NCBI GenBank assembly: GCA_052115395.1
Contig: JBFRGO010000001.1
Length of the DNA: 64,000 nucleotides
Reading direction: 5' to 3' (one strand)
DNA from: Noviluteimonas sp052115395
GTDB lineage: Bacteria > Pseudomonadota > Gammaproteobacteria > Xanthomonadales > Xanthomonadaceae
Shown here: one piece after another, positions 48,573-58,112 of the stretch
Numbering within the stretch: position 1 is the first letter of the stretch
How the letters are laid out: each line of letters opens with the position of its first letter
Program-made: the position numbers and the translations under genes
The notes under the pieces: model-generated
What the model was told of the DNA's origin: nothing
The model's database searches: none
Seen by the model: only the letters and a program-made list of their open reading frames with translations

Positions 48573-49955
48573 CTAGCGCACGGAGCGCTGTTCCTCCCAA
48601 CCGCCGCCCAGCGCCTGGTACAGCGACACCACCGCCGACAGACGATCGGCGCGCACCTGGATCAGTGCGATTTGGCCGGCGAGCAGGATGCGCTGCGCAT
48701 CCTGTTGTTCCAGGTAGGGCGAGTAACCGGCGCGATAGCGGTTGATGGCAAGTTGCAGGGCGGCGGATGCTGCGTCGCGTTGTGCGGCGGTCGCGGTCTC
48801 CTGTTCGTCGAGGCGTTCGATCGCCGCAAGCGCATCCTCCACTTCGCGGAACGCCACCAACACCGTGCGGCGATACGTGTAAGCCGCCTGGTCGCGCCGC
48901 GCCGCGGCTGCATCGGCCTGCGCATGCAATTTGCCGCGCTGGAACAAGGGTGCGAGGATGCTGCCGCCCACGGCGAAGACATCGATGCCGTTGCGCAGGA
49001 TGTTGGAATCGGCGTGCCCGCCGGACGCAGTGATCTGAAGGCGCGGCATGAAGGCGGCACGCGCTGCATCCAGGCTCTGGTCCGTGGAGGCGAGTTGATG
49101 CTCGGCCTGGGCGATGTCCGGTCGCGCGCGCAGCAGCGCCGAGGGAACGCCGACGGGAGGAACCACGGGCATGCGCAGCGCGATCAGTTCGCCGCCGCGA
49201 TGGATATCGCCGGGCTCCAGCCCCAGCAGGACGCGCAAGCCATCTTCCTGTCGCGCGATCGCCAATTGCGTCGCGGGAATCAGTTGTTCTGCGCCGTGGT
49301 AGTCGGTCTCGGCCTGGCGCAATTCCAGCACCGAGCCATAGCCGGCGTCCGCGCGCCTTCGCGCCACGCGCACGGTTTCGCCGCGGGTCTCCAGGGTTTC
49401 GCGAAGCAGTTGGAGGCGCGCATCCAGCGCGAGCAGCGTGACGTAGCCGCTGACGGTGGTGGCGATCACCGCCAGGCGCAGCGTTTCCCGCGCATCCTGC
49501 GTTGCGAGCAAGGCTTCGCGGGCCGAACCGGTGGTCGCTGCAAGACGTCCGAACAGATCGACTTCGTAGGCGGCGGAGACCAGGCCTTGGCCGTACGTCG
49601 AGTCCAGGCCGCGTCCGAATGCGCTCACCACGCGTTGGCGCCCGCCGGCGAACCCGAGTGCGACATCGGGCCCGGCCAGGCCGCTCGCGTAACGATATTG
49701 CGCGCGCGCTTCGTCGACCCGCGCGGCGGCGACGGCGAGGTCGATGTTCCGGTCGAGCGCGGTGGCGACGAGCGCATCGAGCGCCGGATCGCCGAATCCC
49801 GTCCACCATTGCGCATCGATGTGCGCCGCGTTCGCCGGCACGGTGGTGCGCCATTGCGAATGTGGCACGACGGCGGCGGCGGGCGGCGTTTGCGGTCGCG
49901 GTCCCGCGCAGGCCGCGAGCAATGCAGCGCATGCCGCGGCCGCGATGCGCTTCAC
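48573..49955 (-). CDS. NodT-type outer-membrane lipoprotein of an efflux pump
   Basis: 460-aa outer-membrane factor of the TolC/NodT group. The N-terminus is a lipoprotein signal with lipobox LLAAC, followed by two outer-membrane-efflux repeats (WWTGFGDPALDALVATALDRN..., RPDIAQAEHQLASTDQSLDAARAAFMPRL...) with long coiled coils. It would form the outer exit duct of the tripartite pump. GTG 49955 overlaps the stop of the membrane-fusion gene by 4 bp (GTGA), placing it as third gene of MFS-HlyD-NodT, transcribed right to left. Length is normal for the family. Confidence 0.9.
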   Translation of the reverse strand: MKRIAAAACAALLAACAGPRPQTPPAAAVVPHSQWRTTVPANAAHIDAQWWTGFGDPALDALVATALDRNIDLAVAAARVDEARAQYRYASGLAGPDVALGFAGGRQRVVSAFGRGLDSTYGQGLVSAAYEVDLFGRLAATTGSAREALLATQDARETLRLAVIATTVSGYVTLLALDARLQLLRETLETRGETVRVARRRADAGYGSVLELRQAETDYHGAEQLIPATQLAIARQEDGLRVLLGLEPGDIHRGGELIALRMPVVPPVGVPSALLRARPDIAQAEHQLASTDQSLDAARAAFMPRLQITASGGHADSNILRNGIDVFAVGGSILAPLFQRGKLHAQADAAAARRDQAAYTYRRTVLVAFREVEDALAAIERLDEQETATAAQRDAASAALQLAINRYRAGYSPYLEQQDAQRILLAGQIALIQVRADRLSAVVSLYQALGGGWEEQRSVR

Positions 49956-51052
49956 CGCCCGATCTCGACGTGCGTGACCACCGACATTCCCGGGCGCAGG
50001 CGTTCCAGGCCTGCCTGGCCCGGATCGATGGCGATGCGGATGCCGATGCGTTGCGGCACCTTCACGAAATTCCCGGTCGCGTTGTCGGGCTTGAGCACGG
50101 CGAACTCCGAGCCGGCCGCGGGCGAGATCCGTTCGACGCGGCCGGTGAATTGCTTGCCATCCAGCCCGTCGACCGTGAAGCGCACGCGTTGCCCCGGTGC
50201 GATGCCGGCGGCTTGCCGTTCCTTGTAGTTCGCGATGACCCATCGGTCGACCGGCACCAGCGCGAGCAATTGCACGCCATTGGTGACGTACTGTCCGAGG
50301 CGCACGCCGACTTCGCCGATCTGGCCCGTTTCCGGTGCGCGTACGATGGTGTTGCCGAGGTCGATCTGCGCCAGGTGCAACTGCGCTTCCGCGGCCTTCA
50401 CCTGCGCGACCAGCCCGTCGCGCCCGACATCCACGGTGCGCAGATCTTCGTGCGCGATTTCGCCGCTGGCGATCGCCTGCTGCACGCCGGCTTCGGCCTG
50501 TCGCAATGCGGCGGCGGTCTGGTCGCGTTCGCGGATCGAGATCGAACCGTCGCGCACCAGGTCGTCGGCGCGCGCCATGTCGGCGCGTGCGCGCAGCAGT
50601 TGCGCACGCGCATTGGCGATGCCGGCGGCCTGCGACTGGATGCCCGCGGCACGCGATGCGTGCGCCTGCGTGCTGTTGGCGAGCGCGGCGCGCTGCGCGG
50701 CGAGATTGGCGATCGCCTGCTCCACGCGCGCGCGATAGATGCGATCGTCGATCCGAACCAATTCATCCCCGGCGCGCACTTGCGCATAGTCGCGCACCTT
50801 CACGGCCACCACGTAACCGCTGACCTGCGGTGCGATGAACGCGATGCGACCGCGCACGTAGGCGTTGTCGGTGGTCTGCACGCCGCCGCCGAAGGGCCAC
50901 AGGTCCCAGGCCGCGAGGATCGCCAGCACCGCGACGATGGCCGCGACGACGGTGACCACGATCTGCCATCGACGCAGCGGCGGCGGCCGCCACACGGGCG
51001 GCGAGGGCGCCGATTGTGCAGGCGGTGGAACGGAGGACGGTTCGGTGCTCAT
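49952..51052 (-). CDS. HlyD/EmrA-type membrane-fusion protein
   Basis: 366-aa periplasmic adaptor: short N-terminal tail, one membrane helix (about 30-52), a barrel-sandwich/lipoyl half (TTDNAYVRGRIAFIAPQVSGYVVAVKVRDYAQVRAGDELVRIDD), a long helical hairpin (about 105-210), the returning half (VRAPETGQIGEVGVRLGQYV) and a beta-barrel. EmrA-type adaptors link an MFS transporter to an outer-membrane duct. ATG at 51052 overlaps the MFS stop (ATGA). Confidence 0.92.
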   Translation of the reverse strand: MSTEPSSVPPPAQSAPSPPVWRPPPLRRWQIVVTVVAAIVAVLAILAAWDLWPFGGGVQTTDNAYVRGRIAFIAPQVSGYVVAVKVRDYAQVRAGDELVRIDDRIYRARVEQAIANLAAQRAALANSTQAHASRAAGIQSQAAGIANARAQLLRARADMARADDLVRDGSISIRERDQTAAALRQAEAGVQQAIASGEIAHEDLRTVDVGRDGLVAQVKAAEAQLHLAQIDLGNTIVRAPETGQIGEVGVRLGQYVTNGVQLLALVPVDRWVIANYKERQAAGIAPGQRVRFTVDGLDGKQFTGRVERISPAAGSEFAVLKPDNATGNFVKVPQRIGIRIAIDPGQAGLERLRPGMSVVTHVEIGR

Positions 51053-52692
51053 GTCGTCGAGGCCAACGCAGCAAGGCGTTCCCTGCGGGCGCGCAGGGCG
51101 ATCAGGTAAGCGACGTACAGTCCGGTCGCTCCGCCGAGGAATGCGACGACCTTGAACACCACGTCGTAGGCGAGCACGGCCGCTTCACGGTTGAGCGCCT
51201 GGGTGAGCAAGGCGCCGCCGCGCGCGATGCGCAGGTTGGGGTCGATCACGCTGGGCGCCAGCGCCGACGCACCGCCCTGCAATCGCGCCGCGACCTGCGG
51301 ATCGCTGGCGACCAGCCGTTCGGACAGCGCTTGCGCATGCGCGCGGGTTTCGTACTGCTGGATCGTGCCGAGCATCGCCGAGCCGGCGAGGCCGCCGACG
51401 TTCTGCGTCAGGCTGAACAAGACGATGATGCTGACGAACAAGTCCGGCCGCCGCGCGCCGAGCATGCGCGTGAAACCGAACACCAGCGCCGGGCCCACGA
51501 ACAGGCTGGTGCCGAATCCGATCAGCGCCTGGCTGAAATAGAGCTGCTCCGGCCGCGTCAGATTGCTCGCATCGCTGTCGAGCCACGCGCCGAGCGCGAT
51601 GATCCAGGCGGCGATCATCACCTGGTAGGGAAGCCGGGACATCGAGAGCGTGAAGCCTGCGGTCAGCATGCCGAGCACCATCGCGGCCAGCACCCAGAGG
51701 AACAGGATGCGCAGTTGGTCGTTGGTCAGTCCGCCCGAGGTCAACAGGCCGACTGCACCGTAGGTCTGCTCGGCCAGCGCCAAGCGAACGAGCACCGCGA
51801 CTGCGGCGAATCGCAGGATTTCGCGGCTGCCGAGCCACGCCATGTAGAGCAGCGGTTGCGCGCGCGATCGTTCGAGGAGGACGACCACCGTGAGCAAGGC
51901 GACGAAGGCCACGAGCATCCATCCCAGCCATGGCGTGTCGGTCCACCACACGACGCGACCGAGCCCGAGCACGCCGCACAGGCAGAAGATCGCCGGCACG
52001 AGGACGGCGATGGTCACGTAATCCAGTCGCTCCAGCCCCGGCTTGCGATCGGTCGGTGGAAGCGGCAGCACCGAGCTGAGCACCAGGCAGAGGCAGGCGC
52101 TGCCCAATTCGATCAGGTGCAGTCCGTGCCAGGCATCCTGCGCGAGAAGTTCGACCGGAAACAGGCGCGCGATCGGCGTGGCCAATTGCGGCAGCACGAT
52201 GGCCATGGCGAGCGCCGAGGGCCGCATGTTCGCAGGCATGGCCTGCAGCAGCGAATACAAGGCCAGCGTCGTCAGGCCAGCGGCGGCCATGCCACTGGCG
52301 AAGCGGATCGCGATCGCCGCGGTGTAGCCGGGAAACGCGAACTGCAGCAACGCCATCGCCGCGTAGAACAGGATCACGGCGCGCGTGATCGCGGGCACGC
52401 CGAAGCGGAAGCGTGCGCGGATGAGCATCAGGTTCGCGCTGGCGTTGGCCGCAACGGCGACGGCGACCAGCCAATTGGCTTGCACCGTGTCCCGGCCGAT
52501 GCCGCCGGCGAGGGCATTGACGTTGACGTTGACCAGCGCATTGCCCAGCGACCCCAGCACGCCGATGCCGACCCCGAGCGCCGCATAGGCCACGCGCCTG
52601 CTGACCGGATGCCAGGGCGTGTAGGGCCCGCCCGGTACGATCGGGTATTCCTCCGGCTTGAATCGATACGGGTCGAGTCGGGCGTCGGACAT
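51049..52692 (-). CDS. MFS drug:proton antiporter of the DHA2 (EmrB-like) group
   Basis: 547-aa transporter with about fourteen membrane helices, typical of the DHA2 family; the N-terminal hydrophilic leader (MSDARLDPYRFKPEEYPIVPGG) precedes helix 1. First gene of the efflux operon MFS-HlyD-NodT, coupled by 4-bp overlaps. These pumps expel hydrophobic drugs, uncouplers or fatty acids. ATG 52692 is chosen from residue pattern; the longer frame to 52731 adds only 13 residues. No regulator adjoins the operon directly; the TorF-like gene lies 69 bp upstream. Confidence 0.9.
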   Translation of the reverse strand: MSDARLDPYRFKPEEYPIVPGGPYTPWHPVSRRVAYAALGVGIGVLGSLGNALVNVNVNALAGGIGRDTVQANWLVAVAVAANASANLMLIRARFRFGVPAITRAVILFYAAMALLQFAFPGYTAAIAIRFASGMAAAGLTTLALYSLLQAMPANMRPSALAMAIVLPQLATPIARLFPVELLAQDAWHGLHLIELGSACLCLVLSSVLPLPPTDRKPGLERLDYVTIAVLVPAIFCLCGVLGLGRVVWWTDTPWLGWMLVAFVALLTVVVLLERSRAQPLLYMAWLGSREILRFAAVAVLVRLALAEQTYGAVGLLTSGGLTNDQLRILFLWVLAAMVLGMLTAGFTLSMSRLPYQVMIAAWIIALGAWLDSDASNLTRPEQLYFSQALIGFGTSLFVGPALVFGFTRMLGARRPDLFVSIIVLFSLTQNVGGLAGSAMLGTIQQYETRAHAQALSERLVASDPQVAARLQGGASALAPSVIDPNLRIARGGALLTQALNREAAVLAYDVVFKVVAFLGGATGLYVAYLIALRARRERLAALASTT

Positions 52693-52761
52693 CGGCGACA
52701 AGCCTCGCTCCAACGCAGGCCGATTCCGCATCCCCCGTTCGGGTGTCGGCGTGGGATCAAT

Positions 52762-53454
52762 TCAGAACGTGGCCTGCAATGCGGCTTCGATGCGCGATCC
52801 GGCGAATGCATCGCCGAAGATGCGTCGCGCATTGGAATCGGTGCCGTGCGCGGTGAGGCGCAGTTCGAAGGGCGCGTGGAAAGCCCACACGGCGCTGATC
52901 GCGCCGTGCGTGTAGCCGTCTTCTGCAACAACGGCATCATCGAGGAAGTAGTGCGCAAGCGCCGTTTCGAAACGGAAGGTCTCGCTGACCGGGAGCTTCG
53001 CGCCGACCAACGCATAGGTACCGCTGGCGTCGTAGCCGAGCGCTTCATCGGACCAACCGACGGATGCCCAGTAGGTGTTCTTCCACGTCAGCGTGGAATT
53101 CAATTCGGTCCAGTTCAGGTCGATCGTCGTGGAGGGGTATTGATACCGCAGCAGGTTGATGTCCAGCGCCCAGTCGCCCGACAAGGCCTTGCTCCAACCG
53201 ACGGTGAAATCCAGTTCGCTGCGCGCGTGGGTGTCCGGCGCGAATTCGACGTTCGTCCCCCAGGCCGTTGCGTACAGCCCCGACGCGCCGGCGACCTTCA
53301 AGCCGGCCTGCACCGCGGGATCGCCATGTGTCTGCGTACTCCCGCGCCATACGTAGTCCGACGTCAGCGTCGCGTTGCCGCTGAAGTCGGCAGCGTTGCT
53401 GGCTGCGGGCGCGAACGCGCATGCGAGTGCGAGTGCGAGTGCGAACATCTTCAT
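52762..53454 (-). CDS. TorF family putative porin (TIGR02001)
   Basis: 230-aa outer-membrane protein: signal peptide (MKMFALALALACAFAPAASNA) coded partly by three GCGAGT hexamers, then ADFSGNATLTSDYVWRGSTQTHGDPAVQAGLKV, the TIGR02001 signature, followed by alternating beta strands up to a terminal Phe as in barrel proteins. Transport substrate unknown. ATG 53454 gives the best signal peptide; an in-frame ATG at 53472 would add six residues. Divergent from the LysR gene 201 bp away. Confidence 0.85.
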   Translation of the reverse strand: MKMFALALALACAFAPAASNAADFSGNATLTSDYVWRGSTQTHGDPAVQAGLKVAGASGLYATAWGTNVEFAPDTHARSELDFTVGWSKALSGDWALDINLLRYQYPSTTIDLNWTELNSTLTWKNTYWASVGWSDEALGYDASGTYALVGAKLPVSETFRFETALAHYFLDDAVVAEDGYTHGAISAVWAFHAPFELRLTAHGTDSNARRIFGDAFAGSRIEAALQATF

Positions 53455-53655
53455 GAGCACGGGTCTGTCCATGCGACGATTATCGAAACACGGCCCCTCA
53501 AATCGCCATTCCCGGGACCATGCGCGCGCGTCAATTCGGCGTAAACCCGGTGGTGCGGCGGTCCAGGCCTTTGGTCACCCGATCGGGCGATGTCGTCGGC
53601 ATGGGCCGCACGATGCCCGAGGATGCACCCGTGACCGGCGCAACGGATCAGGCGA

Positions 53656-54567
53656 ATGGACCGCATCGAGGCCATGAAGATCTTCGTCGCTGCGTTGGAC
53701 GAAGGCAGCCTTGCGGGCGCGAGCCGGCGCACGGGGCGTTCGCCGGCTGCCGTCAGCCGTGCCATCGCCTCCCTCGAAGCGCACGTTGGCGTTCCGTTGC
53801 TGCACCGGACCACGCGTTCGTTGAAGTTGAGCGAAGCCGGCGAGCGCTATGCCGCAGCCTCGCGCCGCGTACTCGCCGAACTCGAACAGGCCGATCGCGA
53901 AGCGGCGGGCGAGCGTTCGGTGCCGCGCGGCACGCTCACGATCACCGCGACGATGTACACCGGCGTGGAGATCCTGCGCCCGATCGTCGATGCCTTCATC
54001 GATGCGCATCCGACGGTGCAGGTGCGATTGCACTTGCTGGAGCGGCCGGTGAACCTCATCGAGGAGGGCGTGGATGTCGCCTTGCGCATCACGCACCTGG
54101 CCGATTCGACGTTGGTCGCGAAATCCGTGGGGGAGGTGCGGCGGATCGTGATCGCTTCGCCGCGCTATCTCGCCACGCATCCGCGCATCGACCAGATCGG
54201 CGACCTGGCCAGGCACGCGATCATCACCACCGACCACATGGGCCTGGAGGGTTGGCGTTTCCCGGCCGTGGACGCAGGGGGCATTCCGCGCTCGGTCGCG
54301 TTCGTGCCGCGGCTGGTGGTGAACAGCCTGCATGCGGCCATCGCATCGGTCGTCGAAGGCCACGGCATCGGCCGCGTGCTGTCCTACCACGTCGCACCGC
54401 TGATCGCGCAGGACGCGCTGCGCATCGTGTTGCCCGACGACGAGCCCAAGCCGATCCCCGTCAACCTGGTTTGCCCGCAGGGGCGACTGTCGGTGCCGAA
54501 GGTCCGTGCCTTCGTCGAGTTCGCCTTGCCGCGGTTGCGAGCCACCTTCGCCGGCTTGCGCGTTTGA
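53656..54567 (+). CDS. LysR family regulator
   Basis: 303-aa regulator: DNA-binding domain (residues 1-60: RIEAMKIFVAALDEGSLAGASRRTGRSPAAVSRAIASLEAHVGVPLLHRTTR) and LysR substrate-binding domain (about 88-295). Normal length. It lies upstream of, and in the same direction as, the SDR gene (117-bp gap) and is divergent from the TorF-like gene; either may be its target. Ligand unknown. Confidence 0.88.
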   Translation: MDRIEAMKIFVAALDEGSLAGASRRTGRSPAAVSRAIASLEAHVGVPLLHRTTRSLKLSEAGERYAAASRRVLAELEQADREAAGERSVPRGTLTITATMYTGVEILRPIVDAFIDAHPTVQVRLHLLERPVNLIEEGVDVALRITHLADSTLVAKSVGEVRRIVIASPRYLATHPRIDQIGDLARHAIITTDHMGLEGWRFPAVDAGGIPRSVAFVPRLVVNSLHAAIASVVEGHGIGRVLSYHVAPLIAQDALRIVLPDDEPKPIPVNLVCPQGRLSVPKVRAFVEFALPRLRATFAGLRV

Positions 54568-54684
54568 TTCGTTCGCTGCGCGGAAGAATGTCTGCCTGGA
54601 TCGGCGGATTCTCAGTCGGATGCTGCGCGCCTAGATTGACCCCCGTCGAAAAACGACGCCTCCCCCAATCCAAGGAACACAGCC

Positions 54685-55395
54685 ATGAACACCCAACAGA
54701 AAGTCGCAATCGTCACCGGCGCATCGCAGGGCATCGGTGCCAGCCTCGTCCGCGCCTTCCGCGACCGTGGTTATCGCGTCGTCGCCAACTCCCGTTCGAT
54801 CAAGGCCTCGAGCGACCCGGACATCCACGTCGTCGCCGGCGACATCGCCGATCCGGCCGTGGCACGGAAGATCGTGCGCGAGGGCCTGGAGAAGTTCGGC
54901 CGCATCGACACGCTCGTCAACAACGCCGGCGTCTTCATCGCCAAGCCGTTCGCGCAATACACCGCGGAGGATTACGCCTCGGCGATCGGCACGAACGTCG
55001 ACGGCTTCTTCCACATCACGCAGGCGGCGCTGGTCGAAATGGAAAAGCAGGGCAGTGGGCATGTGGTCTCCGTCACCACCAGCCTGACCGACCATGCGAT
55101 CGACGGCGTGCCCTCGGTGCTCGCCAACCTCACCAAGGGCGGCGTGAACTCGGCCACCAAGTCGCTCGCGATCGAATACGCCAAGCGCGGCATTCGCGTG
55201 AACGCGGTCTCGCCCGGCGTGATCAAGACGCCGATGCACCCGGCGGAAACGCACGGCTTTCTCGCTGCGTTGCATCCGGTCGCCCGGATGGGTGAAATCA
55301 GCGACATCGTCCAGGCCGTCCTGTATCTGGAAAGCGCGGGCTTCGTCACCGGCGAGATCCTGCACGTCGACGGCGGCCAGAGCGCCGGCCACTGA
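54685..55395 (+). CDS. SDR family oxidoreductase lacking the catalytic Tyr
   Basis: 236-aa classical short-chain dehydrogenase: TGASQGIG at 11-18 (NAD(P) binding), DTLVNNAG at 75-82, then SVTTSL and a C-terminal VSPGVIKTPM. The usual Tyr-x-x-x-Lys appears as A147-N-L-T-K151, so the proton-donating Tyr is replaced by Ala. That suggests a non-standard reaction or a regulatory/redox-sensing use. AAGGAA precedes ATG 54685. Follows a LysR gene in the same direction. Confidence 0.85.
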   Translation: MNTQQKVAIVTGASQGIGASLVRAFRDRGYRVVANSRSIKASSDPDIHVVAGDIADPAVARKIVREGLEKFGRIDTLVNNAGVFIAKPFAQYTAEDYASAIGTNVDGFFHITQAALVEMEKQGSGHVVSVTTSLTDHAIDGVPSVLANLTKGGVNSATKSLAIEYAKRGIRVNAVSPGVIKTPMHPAETHGFLAALHPVARMGEISDIVQAVLYLESAGFVTGEILHVDGGQSAGH

Positions 55396-55549
55396 CGCAA
55401 GGGTGAAACCAACGGCGGTACGCACTGTTTCCTGATCGTGCATTCCCCCGCGGCGATTCCGCACCTACTGGACTTCCACGATGCGGGCGCCGCGCGGGAA
55501 TACGCTGCCCTGAAGTCGCTTCCCTCCCCAACCAAAGGTAATCGCAGTC

Positions 55550-55975
55550 ATGACCCTTCCCCTCGAAAAGCCGCTGTACACGGCGCACACGCACACCATC
55601 GGCGGCCGTCACGAAGGCCACGCCAAGTCCGACGACGGCCAGCTCGAAGTCGACTTCAGCACGCCGGGCTCCGGCAAGCCGGGCACCAATCCCGAACAGA
55701 TGTTCGCGGCCGGTTGGTCGGCGTGCTTCATCGGCGCATTGGGCTTCGCCGCGCAGCAGGTGAAGGTGCGCCTGCCGCAGGACACGTCGGTCGACGCGGC
55801 AGTTACGCTCGGCACGACCAGCGCCGGCCAGTACCAGTTGTCCGCCAAGTTGACGGTCAACCTGCCGGGCATCGACGAGGAGACCAAGAAGAAGATGGTC
55901 GAGATCGCGCACCAGACGTGCCCGTATTCGCGCGCCACGCGTGGCGACATCGAAGTGGAAGTGGTGGCCGCCTGA
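55550..55975 (+). CDS. ohr: Organic hydroperoxide resistance protein (Ohr)
   Basis: 141-aa OsmC/Ohr thiol peroxidase. R20 and E50, with the peroxidatic C59 (GWSACFIGAL) and resolving C124 (HQTCPYSRAT), are all present as needed for lipoamide-linked reduction of organic and fatty-acid hydroperoxides. Full length for Ohr (OsmC proper is a little longer). No OhrR-type (MarR) regulator is adjacent. 33 bp before the DedA-rhodanese gene. Confidence 0.92.
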   Translation: MTLPLEKPLYTAHTHTIGGRHEGHAKSDDGQLEVDFSTPGSGKPGTNPEQMFAAGWSACFIGALGFAAQQVKVRLPQDTSVDAAVTLGTTSAGQYQLSAKLTVNLPGIDEETKKKMVEIAHQTCPYSRATRGDIEVEVVAA

Positions 55976-56008
55976 TGCACGCGATCGCTCGCCTGCGGAG
56001 TTGAGCGA

Positions 56009-56944
56009 ATGGACGCGATGCTCCAACTCATCGCCACCTGGGGCCTGCTGGTCGTGTTCGCCTCGGTGCTGCTCGACCAGGGCGGCATCCCGGTGCCTGC
56101 GTATCCGCTGGTCATCCTGACCACCGCGGTCGCGGTGCATCACCACGAGTCGACCTTCGCGATCTTCCTCGTCGCCACGCTCGCGGCCGTGCTCGCCGAC
56201 TGGGCGTGGTTCCTCGGCGGGCGCCGATTCGGCAACACGCTCGTGCGCCTGATGTGCAAGTTGTCGCTATCGCCCGATTCCTGCGTGATGCGCACGCGCG
56301 GCGTCTACGGGCGCTGGGGGCCTGCATCGCTGATCGTCGCCAAGTTCGTCCCGGGGTTCGCCGCGGTCGCGACCACGCTCGCGGGACAAACGGGAACGAG
56401 GGCACGGACCTTCCTGTTCTTCGATGCGATCGGCGCGGCTCTGTGGGCCGGTGGCGCCGTGCTCCTGGGTATCGTCTTCGAGGATGCGGTGGAAGACGTG
56501 TTGAACGCGCTGGAGGAGACGGGCCACTTCGCGCTGCCGGTGGTGGTCGGGCTCATCGTCGCGTTCGTCGCGTGGAAGTGGTGGCGGCGCCGGCGATTCC
56601 TGCGCGCCTTGCGCATGGCGCGCATCTCGCCCGCGGAACTCGACGCATTGATTGCGTCGGGTAGTTCTCCGCTGATCCTCGATGTTCGCGAGAAAGGGCA
56701 ACACGACAGCACCGGCTGGATCCCGGGCGCGATGCTCGTGCGCACGCCCGACGAAGCGCAGGCGCCTCCGCACGGCGAGGTGATCGTGTATTGCGATTGC
56801 CCGAACGAGGTCAGCGCGGCGGTGCTGGCGCATGCGCTCAAGGCGCGTGGGTTCCGTCATGTGCGACCCTTGGCGGGCGGGTTCGAGGCATGGCGCGCCG
56901 AAGGGCGCGCGGTCGAAGGGGCGGCGGATGTCCGGATGGCTTGA
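56009..56944 (+). CDS. DedA-type membrane protein fused to a rhodanese domain
   Basis: 311-aa fusion. Residues 1-200 form a DedA/SNARE-assoc domain with five or so helices (DQGGIPVPAYPLVILTTAVA; DWAWFLGGRRFGN; KFVPGFAAVATTLAGQTGTRARTFLFFDAIGAALW, where the P-G-F motif is diagnostic). Residues 210-305 form a rhodanese domain (LILDVREKGQHDSTGWIPGAML; active-site Cys in VIVYCDCPNE). DedA proteins handle undecaprenyl-phosphate and membrane potential; the cytosolic rhodanese may carry persulfide sulfur. Ends 17 bp inside the next gene, so translation is coupled. Confidence 0.88.
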   Translation: MDAMLQLIATWGLLVVFASVLLDQGGIPVPAYPLVILTTAVAVHHHESTFAIFLVATLAAVLADWAWFLGGRRFGNTLVRLMCKLSLSPDSCVMRTRGVYGRWGPASLIVAKFVPGFAAVATTLAGQTGTRARTFLFFDAIGAALWAGGAVLLGIVFEDAVEDVLNALEETGHFALPVVVGLIVAFVAWKWWRRRRFLRALRMARISPAELDALIASGSSPLILDVREKGQHDSTGWIPGAMLVRTPDEAQAPPHGEVIVYCDCPNEVSAAVLAHALKARGFRHVRPLAGGFEAWRAEGRAVEGAADVRMA

Positions 56945-57977
56945 AACACTTGGCGTGCGCGTTCCGATTTTCCAGAGCCCGATGGCGGGCGTCTCCTCGC
57001 CGGCGATGGCCGCTGCGGTGTCGGCGGCCGGCGGGCTCGGCGCGCTGGGCGTGGGCGCGATGTCCGCGGCGCAGGCCACGCAGGCGATCGCAGCCACGCG
57101 TGCACTGCATCGCGGGCCGCTCAACGTCAACGTGTTCGCGCATCGGCCCGCGGTTGCCGATGCGGCGAAGTCGCGCGAATGGCTTGCACGCCTGGCGCCT
57201 GAATTCCAGCGCTTCGATGCACAACCGCCGCAGGCATTGCGCGAGATCTACACGTCGTTCCGCGCGGACGACGCGATGTTGGCTGCACTCGTCGAAGCGC
57301 GTCCTGCGGTGGTCAGCTTTCACTTCGGGCTGCCGACGGAGGCGCAGCGCGATGCGTTGCATGCCGCGGGGATCGTGTTGATCGCTTCGGCGACGAGCTT
57401 GTCCGAGGCGCGCGCGATCGAAGCCGCTGGCCTCGACGCCATCGTCGCGCAAGGTTACGAAGCCGGCGGGCATCGCGGTGTCTTCGACCCCGATGCACCC
57501 GACGATCGCCTGGGCACGATGGCGCTGGTGCGCGTGCTGGTGCGCGCGACCCCGCTACCCGTCATCGCCGCCGGCGGCCTCATGGATGGCGCCGGCATTC
57601 GTGCTGCGCTGGCCTTGGGCGCACGTGCCGCGCAACTCGGCACCGCGTTCATCGACACCGACGAATCGCTTGCGAACGCGGGCTATCGCGCGCGCCTGCA
57701 TTCCGATGCCGCGCACCACACGATCATGACGCGCGCGATCTCCGGTCGCCCTGCGCGTTGCCTGGCCAACGACTTCACGCGATTGGGCGCAACCGTGCCC
57801 GACGCGGCGATTCCCGACTATCCCATCGCTTACGACGCAGGCAAGGCGCTCGCGCAAGTTGCCGATTCCCACAGGCAATCGGGCTACGGCGCGCAATGGG
57901 CCGGGCAGGGCGCGCCACTCGCGCGACGCATGTCGACGCGCGCCCTGATGGATGCATTGATCGCCGAACTGCACTGA
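56928..57977 (+). CDS. Nitronate monooxygenase (NMO/2-nitropropane dioxygenase family)
   Basis: 349-aa FMN TIM-barrel: LGVRVPIFQSPMAGVSSPAMAAAVSAAGGLGALGVG at the N-terminus, the QGYEAGGHRGVF motif (catalytic His and phosphate-binding loop), PVIAAGGLMDGAGIRAALALGARAAQLGTAFI and a C-terminal region. Oxidises alkyl nitronates such as propionate-3-nitronate. ATG 56928 lies inside the preceding gene (17-bp overlap), so the two are transcribed together. Confidence 0.88.
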   Translation: MSGWLETLGVRVPIFQSPMAGVSSPAMAAAVSAAGGLGALGVGAMSAAQATQAIAATRALHRGPLNVNVFAHRPAVADAAKSREWLARLAPEFQRFDAQPPQALREIYTSFRADDAMLAALVEARPAVVSFHFGLPTEAQRDALHAAGIVLIASATSLSEARAIEAAGLDAIVAQGYEAGGHRGVFDPDAPDDRLGTMALVRVLVRATPLPVIAAGGLMDGAGIRAALALGARAAQLGTAFIDTDESLANAGYRARLHSDAAHHTIMTRAISGRPARCLANDFTRLGATVPDAAIPDYPIAYDAGKALAQVADSHRQSGYGAQWAGQGAPLARRMSTRALMDALIAELH

Positions 57978-58112
57978 TCAGTTCGCAAGGCCGCTGGACG
58001 GGACGCGCAGCAAATGCAATCGCCTGCGCGGGTGAGCGCGAATCCGTGCGACGGGCGGCGAAGATGCGGCGAAGGCGTCGTTCCCATTCGCAACATGAAC
58101 CAAGGTGCCGTC

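Noticed and set aside
53411..53444. Phase-variable repeat in the TorF signal peptide (GCGAGT copies)
   Set aside because: Hexamer units keep the reading frame, so copy change would only alter signal length slightly.
51016..53544. 842-codon antisense frame across the MFS and TorF genes
   Set aside because: Gln/Arg/Ala-rich shadow with no domain; the minus-strand operon is well supported.
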